Source of the DNA: CAZISM01 sp964541895
GTDB lineage: Bacteria; Zhuqueibacterota; Zhuqueibacteria; Residuimicrobiales; Residuimicrobiaceae
Assembly: GCA_964541895.1 (NCBI GenBank)
Contig: CAZISM010000006.1
Location: forward strand, 1 to 64,000
Length of the DNA: 64,000 nt
Direction: 5' to 3'
The notes under the pieces: generated by a model
Told to the model about the DNA's origin: nothing
Databases searched by the model: none
Seen by the model: only the letters and a program-made list of their open reading frames with translations
Position numbers and translations under genes: made by a program
Shown here: piece after piece, positions 44,405 through 51,804 of the stretch
Layout of the letters: every line of letters begins with the position of its first letter
Position numbering within the stretch: position 1 is the stretch's first letter

Positions 44405-45064
44405 TCACCTCGGCCAGACCTTTTGTGCCATGCTTCGCCCCCACGGAGTGTAAAACAATTCCGGAATGGGCGAGGTGACGGTCCATTGCCCGTTCCAGGG
44501 AAACACCATGCGGTGACAATGCAGCATCAGGCGGGGATAGTTGCTCTGTAAATTTTTATCGCCATAGCGCACATCGCCGATGATGGGATGACCGATGCTG
44601 TAGAGATGGACACGGATCTGATGCCTGCGGCCGGTGTGGGGCTGTACCTCCAGCAGCGAGACGTCATGTCGCTGTTCGATGGTTTTGTAACGGGTCAGGG
44701 AAGGTTTGCCGCGGCGATCGTCTACGGCCATGCGGCCAGAGCCGCATTCACGGATCGGTCGTTCGATGATGCCGGAGGAAGGCTGTGGGTGGCCGTGCAC
44801 GAGGGCGATGTAGGTTTTCTGCACCAGACGGCCGGCGAAGAGATCGTTGAGTCGACGATGGGCATCGGCGGTACGGGCATAGAGAATAGCGCCGCTGACC
44901 TCCTTGTCCAGCCGGTGCACCACGTAGAGCTTTTGGCCGAACTGTTCGCACAGCTGGTGCAGCAGATTTGGGATACCCAGGTTTCTTTCCGCGATCGCAG
45001 CCACCCCGATCGGTTTGTCCACGCAGATGAGCTCTGCATCCTCGTACAAAATCTTCGCTGCCAC
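44405..45064 (-). CDS. RluA-family RNA pseudouridine synthase
   Basis: The 219-residue enzyme isomerises uridine in RNA. The catalytic Asp lies in HRLDKEVSGAILYA, with LVQKTYIALVHG and HTGRRHQIRVHL as further family blocks. There is no S4 domain, so it resembles the short RluA/TruC type; the exact target cannot be assigned. The start is a GTG at 45064 with GAGG five bases upstream, which overlaps the stop of the zinc-ribbon gene. The downstream gap to 44314 shows no terminator. Confidence 0.9.
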   Translation of the reverse strand: MAAKILYEDAELICVDKPIGVAAIAERNLGIPNLLHQLCEQFGQKLYVVHRLDKEVSGAILYARTADAHRRLNDLFAGRLVQKTYIALVHGHPQPSSGIIERPIRECGSGRMAVDDRRGKPSLTRYKTIEQRHDVSLLEVQPHTGRRHQIRVHLYSIGHPIIGDVRYGDKNLQSNYPRLMLHCHRMVFPWNGQWTVTSPIPELFYTPWGRSMAQKVWPR

Positions 45065-45071
45065 CAGATCC

Positions 45072-45239
45072 TCACGAACCTGTTTTGGCCGGTGGCACGC
45101 TCTTGCGGCATGCCGGACAGGGCACGGCCACTGTGACCTGGCCGACCTCGACTTTGAATTTTTTCCCGCAATGGGGACAGACTCTCATCAGCAGATGATG
45201 CCTGGTATGATGAATGACCCAGTTCCAAATGGGATTCAT
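45072..45239 (-). CDS. Small zinc-ribbon protein
   Basis: The 55-residue protein contains CPHCGKKFKVEVGQVTVAVPCPAC, read as two CPxC pairs 17 residues apart, the pattern of MJ0042-type zinc ribbons. The ATG at 45239 has GAGG six bases upstream; a second in-frame ATG at 45251 is possible. It lies between the URO-D-family gene (17 bp) and the pseudouridine synthase (7 bp), all in one direction, so it is probably part of one transcript. Its function is unknown. Confidence 0.65.
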   Translation of the reverse strand: MNPIWNWVIHHTRHHLLMRVCPHCGKKFKVEVGQVTVAVPCPACRKSVPPAKTGS

Positions 45240-45255
45240 AAACGGCCTCATAGAC

Positions 45256-46410
45256 CTAGTAACGTCCAAACTCCAGCACCGCACGGTAGATGGCTTCGAT
45301 ATTCTGCGGCGGCACATCGGCCTGAATGTTGTGAATGGTGTTAAAGACAAAGCCGCCGCCCGGGGCCAGAACTTCCAGATTGCGGCGAACGTGGTCGCGG
45401 ACCTGATCGGCTGACGCGTGCGGCAGCACATCCTGGGTATCGATGCCGCCGCCCCAGAAAACGACGTCGCGACCAAAATCCTTTTTCAACTGCTGCGGTT
45501 CCATGCCCTGCGCCGTGATGTGCACCGGATTGATGATGTCAATGCCCATGTCGATGAAATCGGGCAGCAGGTCACGGATATTGCCACAGGAATGGAAAAA
45601 GATGAACGAGTTCGGCGCCCGCTGTTTCATAAACGCGATGAGCTCGGCCTGACGCGGTTTGATGATCTGGCGAAACAGGGTGGGAGAGATGAGTTGCGAT
45701 TGCTGAGTGCCAAAGTCATCGCCTTCCGCGATCACATCCACCACGTCGCCCAGTTCGGCCAAGGCCATCTGCCAATAGTCCAGCTTGACCTGCAAAACGC
45801 GGTCGAGCAAACGGCCGGCTTGCGGCGGATCCAGCACCAGATCCATCAAAAAGTGTTCCATCCCGCGCAGCCGGATCGCCATTTCCAGCAGTCCGGCGCA
45901 GATGCTTTTCAGCACCACGGCATACCCTTCCTGCCGGAACGCCAACGCCTGTTCGCGCAGGCCGCGGAGGCGATGGCGGTCGCCACCCGCAGGCCATGAC
46001 AGGCTGGCCAACTCTGCATCGGATAATTCACGATCGGCAAGCGGGTGCCGGTAGAGATCGTACCACAAGCCATCGCTTTTGTTGAGCCGATAGCTCAGTC
46101 CCCATTCGTCGACGTGGGAAAGGTAGTGCCCGTCGTCTACATCCACAAACGTGTTATGGCTCGTAGCCGGCCACAGGCCGCGCGTGTCGACGCCATAGCG
46201 CTGCATAATAAAAGGCGACGGCAAGCAGATGTTCTGAATGCGATCGCAGATCTCTGGCTCGGCCTCGTCCTGTCCGAGAAAGGTCAACAGATTCCGATAG
46301 GCATGCAGTGAAATACCAGTGACCTGGGTGCCGGCGAGATCGACCGGCACCCGATCCGGTTCCTTGTGCTGTAACGCGGTGAGCAGACGCTGTCGGGATG
46401 GCATGATCAT
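45256..46410 (-). CDS. Uroporphyrinogen decarboxylase-family protein, possibly corrinoid methyltransferase
   Basis: The 384-residue TIM-barrel protein has RVPVDLAGTQVTGIS at the N terminus and the zinc-type motif FFHSCGNIRDLLPDFIDMG. The latter is characteristic of the MtaA/CmuA methyltransferase branch, not of haem-synthesis HemE. WGGGIDTQDVLP is the matching later segment. Such enzymes move methyl groups between corrinoid proteins and acceptors; the substrate here is unknown. An alternative ATG at 46404 exists. It follows the P5C dehydrogenase by 18 bp. A link with B12 use is only inference. Confidence 0.82.
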   Translation of the reverse strand: MIMPSRQRLLTALQHKEPDRVPVDLAGTQVTGISLHAYRNLLTFLGQDEAEPEICDRIQNICLPSPFIMQRYGVDTRGLWPATSHNTFVDVDDGHYLSHVDEWGLSYRLNKSDGLWYDLYRHPLADRELSDAELASLSWPAGGDRHRLRGLREQALAFRQEGYAVVLKSICAGLLEMAIRLRGMEHFLMDLVLDPPQAGRLLDRVLQVKLDYWQMALAELGDVVDVIAEGDDFGTQQSQLISPTLFRQIIKPRQAELIAFMKQRAPNSFIFFHSCGNIRDLLPDFIDMGIDIINPVHITAQGMEPQQLKKDFGRDVVFWGGGIDTQDVLPHASADQVRDHVRRNLEVLAPGGGFVFNTIHNIQADVPPQNIEAIYRAVLEFGRY

Positions 46411-46428
46411 ATAGGGGCGGTCGTCCGG

Positions 46429-47979
46429 TCAGATCAGTCGTTCGGAAATGGATTTGGCCTGCATGAACAATCCCAGATAGTCCATGCCGCCGGCTTTAGA
46501 GTCCGTGCCGCTCATATTGAAACCGCCAAAGGGGTGAGCGCCGACCATGGCACCGGTGCATTTGCGATTGACGTAGAGATTGCCGACGTGGAATTCGTTC
46601 TTGGCTTTTTCGATTTTGTAGCGATTTTTTGTCCACACCGCGCCGGTCAGACCGAACTCGGTGGCATTGGCGAGTTGCAGGGCGTGATCATAATCCCTGG
46701 CTTTGATGACCGCCAACACCGGCCCAAAGATCTCTTCCTGATCCAGCCGGGCGCCCGGCGCAATGTCTGCGAAAATAGTCGGCTGAATATAATAGCCGTC
46801 GCCCGCCGCCTTGCTGCCGCCGGCGACCAGTCGGCCCTCCTTTTTGCCGATTTCGATATACTCTAAAATCTTTTTTTCCGAAGCGCTGTTGATGACCGGT
46901 CCCATATAATGGGCCGGATTTTCAGACGGTCCCACGGTCAGCTTTTTGGTTTTTTCGACAATACGTTCCAGCATCTGGTCATAGACCTCTTCTACAAAAA
47001 TGGCTCGTGAGCAGGCGGAGCATTTCTGTCCCTGGTAGCCAAAGGCGGAAAATACCACGGCGGTTGCGGCCTCATCCAGATCCGTATCGCTGTCGACCAC
47101 AATGGTGTCCTTGCCGCCCATTTCCGCCACGACGCGCTTGACCCAGATCTGGCCTGGTCCGCATTTGGCGGCCAGCTCATTGATGTGCAGGCCGACCTCC
47201 TTTGAACCGGTGAAGGAGATAAAACGGGTTTTGGGGTGTCCCACCAGATAGTCACCCATCTCCCCGCCGCTGCCGGGAATGAAATTGAGCACGCCGGCGG
47301 GCAGGCCGGCTTCCTGCATAATGTCGACGAACTGCCAGCCGATGCAGGGCGTATCCGAAGCGGGTTTGAGCAGCACTGCATTGCCGGTGACGATGGCGGC
47401 GCTGGACATGCCGGCGAGAATGGCCATGGGAAAATTCCATGGTGGAATGATGGCGCCGACGCCGAGGGGGATATACTGCAATTGCGGATACTCGTTCGGG
47501 AATGGAATGGTGCCTTTGATTTCGCTCCAGCGAATGGCTTCACGGGCGTAAAAATCGAGAAAGTCGATGGCTTCGGCTGTGTCCGCTTCGGCTTCAGGCC
47601 AGGTCTTGCCGGCTTCCGAGATCATCCAGGCGTTGACCTCGAGTTTGCGGCGTCGCAGGATCTGGGCGGCCTTGAACAGGACGATGGCGCGTTCCCTGGC
47701 CGGCACGCGCTGCCACTGCGCCTGCGCCTTGAGGGCGGCGGCCATGGCCAGATCCACTTCAGCCTGGCCCGCTTTATGAAACGTGCCGACAACCTGATCC
47801 TTGTGGGAAGGATTATATGATTTGAAGGTACGTCCGGTTTTGACTTCGCGGCCGTCGATGAACAGACCATATTCCCGGTTAAACTGGGCCGCCGCTTTTT
47901 TCAGGGCCTCTTCCTGAGCCTGGCGGTTTTCCGGTTTGGTGAAATCCAGATAGGGTTCGTTGCGGAAATCGGACATCAT
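46429..47979 (-). CDS. rocA: 1-pyrroline-5-carboxylate (L-glutamate gamma-semialdehyde) dehydrogenase
   Basis: The 516-residue aldehyde dehydrogenase oxidises P5C semialdehyde to glutamate in proline and arginine breakdown. The NAD-binding SFTGSKEVGLHIN, the Glu in VAEMGGKDTIVVDSD and the nucleophile Cys in YQGQKCSACSR are all present. HPFGGFNMSGTDSKAGG is specific for the P5C group. No proline dehydrogenase is fused, unlike in PutA. GGAGG seven bases before the ATG supports the start. It sits 13 bp after the TPR gene. Confidence 0.92.
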   Translation of the reverse strand: MMSDFRNEPYLDFTKPENRQAQEEALKKAAAQFNREYGLFIDGREVKTGRTFKSYNPSHKDQVVGTFHKAGQAEVDLAMAAALKAQAQWQRVPARERAIVLFKAAQILRRRKLEVNAWMISEAGKTWPEAEADTAEAIDFLDFYAREAIRWSEIKGTIPFPNEYPQLQYIPLGVGAIIPPWNFPMAILAGMSSAAIVTGNAVLLKPASDTPCIGWQFVDIMQEAGLPAGVLNFIPGSGGEMGDYLVGHPKTRFISFTGSKEVGLHINELAAKCGPGQIWVKRVVAEMGGKDTIVVDSDTDLDEAATAVVFSAFGYQGQKCSACSRAIFVEEVYDQMLERIVEKTKKLTVGPSENPAHYMGPVINSASEKKILEYIEIGKKEGRLVAGGSKAAGDGYYIQPTIFADIAPGARLDQEEIFGPVLAVIKARDYDHALQLANATEFGLTGAVWTKNRYKIEKAKNEFHVGNLYVNRKCTGAMVGAHPFGGFNMSGTDSKAGGMDYLGLFMQAKSISERLI

Positions 47980-47992
47980 AACTGCACCTCCG

Positions 47993-49075
47993 TTAACGTT
48001 TATCGTTCCGGCTTTGCCGGCTTTTATATTCGTTCACTTCGTTATAGTAGCAGCTGAAGCAGCTCAGGATCAATGCCTTGAGCAGCTCGGGTTCCATGTT
48101 CTCTTTCATCATCTGTGCCAGGCGATCTTCTTTGGTGGCCATGGTGTAGAGCAGCAGCATGGCGAGCGCCATGCGCAGCGGCAACATGGTGACCAACTGG
48201 TTCAGCGCCTGAGATTTTATGGCCTTTGCTTCCACCTGGAACACGGCTGCAAATCCCTCCAGGTGTTCCAGTTGCAGGGCCAGCGCCAGGCGGGCCAGCT
48301 CTTCATAGGCGCCGGCATCGAGCTGTTTCAAACCTTCCAGGCCAAAGCGGGCGTCCTCCTCGTTGCGGGCGAACGCTTCAAAGACATCACGGCATTTTCC
48401 GGCCGCTTCGGCGACAGTAAGGTGCCCCGGGCCCATCAACAGATCGACGAGTTCCTGGGCTTTCTTCTTTCGTTTGTCCGCCGTGGTGGCTGTATACAGT
48501 TCATAGACATAGATATTAAGATTGAACCAGCGATTCTGAGGATTTGCCTTTCCTTCGAGAATTTTCTCCTGGCTGTCCAGATAGATATGTTCAAAATCGA
48601 GAAATTCAGGGCCCTTTAATACATGCTGCACGATGAGGGAGATGGGATCTTCGTCATCCCAGTCCAGGCCGGCTTCGATGGCTTGCGGCAACCGCTCAAC
48701 GGCCTGGCTGATATAACCCAGAGAATAGTCGGTGAGCGCGGCCAGAAAGAGCAGATCGGCATGGTCGGGCGTTTTGTTCAGAGCGGTCCTGATGATCTGG
48801 GCAGCCTGGGGCAGGTTGTTGAGAAAGAGGGCGGCTTCGGCGCGGATCCCCGGCGGATGGGATGCTTTTTTGAGCAGTTTTTCATAGATTTTGCGCGCTG
48901 CGGTGAACTGCTCGCCGGCCAGCCGGCTGCGCGCGAGAATGGTGAGGAGTTCGGGTTCGTCGGGCTCGCTTTGCAGCAGCTCTTCGGCCAGCTCTGCGGC
49001 TTTGTCATAGTCTGCATCCTGCAAGGCGTCCCAGGCATCGTCGACCGTAAAGGCTGGTTTCTTTCTTTTGGTCAT
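47993..49075 (-). CDS. TPR protein of unknown function
   Basis: The 360-residue cytoplasmic protein begins with a basic segment and has tetratricopeptide-like helices at about 12-130 (YDKAAELAEELLQSEPDEPELLTILARSR, shortened here in sense to AAELAEELLQSEPDEPELL). The remainder is helical with no family match. It overlaps the upstream beta-lactamase-like gene by 4 bp (ATGA), so translation is coupled. The role is unknown; it may be a scaffold. Confidence 0.65.
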   Translation of the reverse strand: MTKRKKPAFTVDDAWDALQDADYDKAAELAEELLQSEPDEPELLTILARSRLAGEQFTAARKIYEKLLKKASHPPGIRAEAALFLNNLPQAAQIIRTALNKTPDHADLLFLAALTDYSLGYISQAVERLPQAIEAGLDWDDEDPISLIVQHVLKGPEFLDFEHIYLDSQEKILEGKANPQNRWFNLNIYVYELYTATTADKRKKKAQELVDLLMGPGHLTVAEAAGKCRDVFEAFARNEEDARFGLEGLKQLDAGAYEELARLALALQLEHLEGFAAVFQVEAKAIKSQALNQLVTMLPLRMALAMLLLYTMATKEDRLAQMMKENMEPELLKALILSCFSCYYNEVNEYKSRQSRNDKR

Positions 49076-49959
49076 GGTTTCCCTTGCGTAGTAGTGATGA
49101 CTTGCTCATAGACCAGACGTGATATGTGGGCGATGATGTCGTTGCTGCGCTTCTGGTCGGGAATGCCTTTGGTCAGAACGACCAGGATGTAACGCCGCCC
49201 GTCCGGCAGCATGACGAGACCGGCGTCGTGGTTGATGGCGGTGATGGAGCCGGTTTTGTGCGCCACCCTGATGTTGGCCGGCAATCCGGCAGGAATTTTA
49301 TCGCGATAGTGCTGCTCGCCGAGGATGGCGATCATATCGTCGCAGGAAGAGGCGGAAGCGGCTTTATGGAGGGCAATGGCTTGCAGCAGCACCAGCAGGT
49401 CGCCGGCGCTGGTTTCGTTGTTCCAGCCGCGACGATAGGCCAGCGAGTCTTCCACGCCCCGGCGGACGCGCATGCGTTTGGCGCCCAGCGCTGTGATGGT
49501 GTTCTGCACCTGGCCGGCGCCGACGCGATCGATGAGAATGTTGGTAGCCAGGTTGCTGCTCCAGGTGATCATGTTGTACACCAGCTCTCTGTAGCTCATC
49601 ATGCGACCGATGCGGGCAAAGGTCGGGTCCTTCTCGTCGTCGTTGACCGGCAGAGAAAACTCGGAGCCGTCCACAATGCTGTGGAACCGGTTGATCGTCG
49701 GTATCGAGTCGGACATAAGAAACCGGCCCTGTTCGCTTTGACGATAGACCTCGATCATGACCGCCACCTTCATGGTGCTGGCGGCATGCATGACCGTTTT
49801 ATCGCGAACGGAAAACGCGGCGCTGTTGTCGAGGTTCTTAAACGCTACGGCTACGGTGCCGGGCAGAGTTTGCAGGTAAGACGTCAGCGCAGGGCTGGGT
49901 TTGCCCCGGCCGGATGCGGGCGACGTCATCAGGATTAATCCAAGAAGAAACACGTTCAT
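49072..49959 (-). CDS. Class A beta-lactamase-like serine hydrolase
   Basis: The 295-residue exported protein has a signal peptide (about 1-18). The serine-penicillin-recognising motifs are STMK (Ser61-Lys64), SSN in place of the usual SDN (134-136), and HKTGS near residue 232. An omega-loop region (RRGVEDSLAYRRGWNNETSAGDL) is recognisable. Activity on beta-lactams is not assured; such chromosomal relatives may be peptidases or act on other esters. The ATG overlaps the stop of the selenoprotein gene upstream (ATGA), so these genes are coupled. Confidence 0.8.
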   Translation of the reverse strand: MNVFLLGLILMTSPASGRGKPSPALTSYLQTLPGTVAVAFKNLDNSAAFSVRDKTVMHAASTMKVAVMIEVYRQSEQGRFLMSDSIPTINRFHSIVDGSEFSLPVNDDEKDPTFARIGRMMSYRELVYNMITWSSNLATNILIDRVGAGQVQNTITALGAKRMRVRRGVEDSLAYRRGWNNETSAGDLLVLLQAIALHKAASASSCDDMIAILGEQHYRDKIPAGLPANIRVAHKTGSITAINHDAGLVMLPDGRRYILVVLTKGIPDQKRSNDIIAHISRLVYEQVITTTQGKP

Positions 49960-50168
49960 AGCATTTTCACTATCTCGTCGGCTGTAGGAAACCGGCCGCT
50001 GGCCTTTTTGGAATAGATGAGTTGGCCGTCCTTGAACACCTCAAAGACGCCGCCGCCGGATTTAATGAATTCAACGTCGAGTGTTTTTGCTTTTTTAAGC
50101 TCTTCAGCCAACCTGGCTGCTTTGGGGTAATAGTTTCAATCGTTGCAATATTCGATGGCGATTTTCAT
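49956..50168 (-). CDS. SelW/Rdx-family selenoprotein with in-frame UGA (selenocysteine at residue 11)
   Basis: Reading from the ATG at 50168, the frame meets TGA at 50136-50138 and continues for 59 more codons to a stop at 49956-49958. Decoding that TGA as Sec gives a 70-residue thioredoxin-like protein. It begins MKIAIEYCND-U-NYYPKA and continues LAEELKK, FIKSGGGVFEVFKDG and GRFPTADEIV, the signature of the SelT/SelW/SelH (Rdx) family. The redox motif is C8-N-D-U11 (CxxU). AAAGGAG lies at a good distance upstream. A SECIS-like hairpin is at 50105-50119. The stop overlaps the beta-lactamase-like start, and codons continue normally after the UGA. A sequencing error from a Cys codon is the main alternative. 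Confidence 0.85.
50105..50119 (-). promoter_or_regulatory. Bacterial SECIS-like hairpin inside the selW-like gene
   Basis: On the minus strand, CAGCCA (50119-50114) pairs with TGGCTG (50110-50105), exposing GGT as the apical loop. The loop begins 22 nt after the UGA. Bacterial SECIS elements sit just behind the Sec codon and have a G- and U-containing apical loop recognised by SelB, so both distance and loop fit. Confidence 0.7.
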
Positions 50169-50370
50169 ATACACTCCTTTAAAGATTGATTGAGAAAATG
50201 TTATCCTGATCTATTCCCGCCCCGGACCAGGCGGAACGAAATGTCGGCTCTCATAGGCGTCCGCCATGGTTTGACCATTGAGCGCGAAAAACCACTCGTA
50301 ATACAATAAACCGCCGAGTGTGCAGATGATTATTATCCGCGAAGGGACGCCAATGAACGCCCATCAGGCC

Positions 50371-50400
50371 ATTCGCGTCTATTTGCGTTTATTCGCGGTT
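50371..50400. repeat. Three imperfect 10-bp repeats (ATTYGCGTYT)
   Basis: ATTCGCGTCT, ATTTGCGTTT and ATTCGCGGTT follow each other without gaps at 50371-50400. The preceding bases (about 50346-50370) contain related reverse-complement words such as GACGCCAAT and GAACGCCC. Together they could form an imperfect palindrome. The rest of the 50185-50436 gap contains nothing else recognisable. Confidence 0.6.
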
Positions 50401-50436
50401 TATGAGTAGATCCGGCCAGGTTGATGGGGTGACGAT

Positions 50437-51567
50437 TTAGCCGAGCAATCGCTCCGGGTTGAGCGCCAGCAGATCTTTGCTGACGAACCTGCCGTCCTTC
50501 CGGATCAGCTCGCCGTCAAAGCGTATTTCACCGCCGCCGTATTCCGGGGTTTGAATGCAAACCAGGTCCCAGTGCACCTGCGAGCGATTGCCGTTGAAAG
50601 CGTTGTCATAGCTGTTGCCGGGCGTAAAATGAAACGAACCACTGATTTTTTCGTCGAACAGAATATCCAGCATGGGCCGGGTGATATAGGGATTCAGGCC
50701 CAGGGCAAACTCGCCGATGTAACGGCTGCCGGCATCGGTGTCCAGCACGGTATTGAGGTGTTCTGGCCGGTCCGAGTTGGCGCGGATGATTTTACCGTTA
50801 CGCAGTGTTAATTCCACCTTGTTGTGCACCTGGCTCTGATAGATGGTCGGTGCGGTGAAGAATATTTTGCCGTTGACCGACTCTTTGACCGGAGCGGTGA
50901 ACACTTCGCCGTCCGGCAGATTGTGCGAGCCGCTGCAGGGGATGGCGGGAATGCCTTTGATGGAGAAGGAGAGATCGGTGCCCGGCCCGGTGATGCGCAC
51001 CATGTCGGTGCGCTGCATCCGCTGCACCAGCGCCTTCATGGCGCGATCCATCTTGCCATAGTCCAGCGTGCAGACGTTAAAGTAAAACGCTGCAAAGGCC
51101 TCGGTGCTCATGTTGGCCAGTTGCGCCATGCTGGGGTGCGGCCAGCGCAACACCACCCAGCGGGTTTTCGGCACGCGGATGTCAAGGTGGGTCGGTTTCC
51201 ACCAGTATTGCTGATAGAGCTTCATCCGTTCCGAGGGCACATCAGCCAACTCCATGGAGTTGATGTTGCCGCGCAGACCGACATAGGCCTGCATCTCGCC
51301 CATGCGCGCCGCTTCCCAGCGGCCGACCGCTTCCATGGACTCGGCGGTGGCGTGATGGTACAGTTCGCGCAGCACCCGGCTCTGCTTGATGGTGACAAAG
51401 GGAATCGCGCCTTTGCGGCTCGCTTCGCGAACGAGCGCGATAACCATGTCGCTTGGAATGTCAACGGCTTCGATAAGAACACGATCGCCTTTTTTCAAAC
51501 GGGTGGAATGACGGACGATGGTCTGGGCCAGTTTGGCATAGCGAGGATCGTTCACAGGGCACCTCAT
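50437..51567 (-). CDS. M29-family metallo-aminopeptidase
   Basis: The 376-residue enzyme belongs to the thermostable leucine aminopeptidase (AmpS/AmpT) family. VRITGPGTDLSFSI and GEFALGLNPYI are typical. The C-terminal metal-site region FHFTPGNSYDNAFNGNRSQVHWDLV, cited here by its key residues His-x-x-x-x-Gly...His-x-Asp, carries the binding residues. It would release N-terminal amino acids from peptides in the cytoplasm. The ATG at 51567 is used; a GTG twelve bases downstream (51555) has a better-placed AGGTG. It is divergent from the MuiA-like gene. Confidence 0.88.
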   Translation of the reverse strand: MRCPVNDPRYAKLAQTIVRHSTRLKKGDRVLIEAVDIPSDMVIALVREASRKGAIPFVTIKQSRVLRELYHHATAESMEAVGRWEAARMGEMQAYVGLRGNINSMELADVPSERMKLYQQYWWKPTHLDIRVPKTRWVVLRWPHPSMAQLANMSTEAFAAFYFNVCTLDYGKMDRAMKALVQRMQRTDMVRITGPGTDLSFSIKGIPAIPCSGSHNLPDGEVFTAPVKESVNGKIFFTAPTIYQSQVHNKVELTLRNGKIIRANSDRPEHLNTVLDTDAGSRYIGEFALGLNPYITRPMLDILFDEKISGSFHFTPGNSYDNAFNGNRSQVHWDLVCIQTPEYGGGEIRFDGELIRKDGRFVSKDLLALNPERLLG

Positions 51568-51680
51568 GAGTATACATCCGGCCAGGGCAGGGATACCAAG
51601 AGCCTGGCAATAGCCGCCACAAATATAGCAAATATTGACCCCATTGTCAACATTTGCCGGAGCCGGCTCCGAGTTTCCGC

Positions 51681-51709
51681 TTGCTATTTTGGCGGTTTAT
51701 ATATAATTT
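51681..51709 (+). promoter_or_regulatory. Sigma70-like promoter upstream of the MuiA-like gene
   Basis: TTGCTA (51681-51686) and TAATTT (51704-51709) are spaced by 17 bp. A perfect TATAAT also occurs at 51702-51707 with 15-bp spacing. The site lies in the 237-bp divergent gap, about 95 bp before the start codon. Confidence 0.4.
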
Positions 51710-51804
51710 AAAATCCGATATGGTGTTATTTGTGCCGTACGCACAGAAGCAGGGGTAGGGATAGCCGGCGCCCGTCTGCATTGGACATTATCAGGAGCAC
51801 GTCT

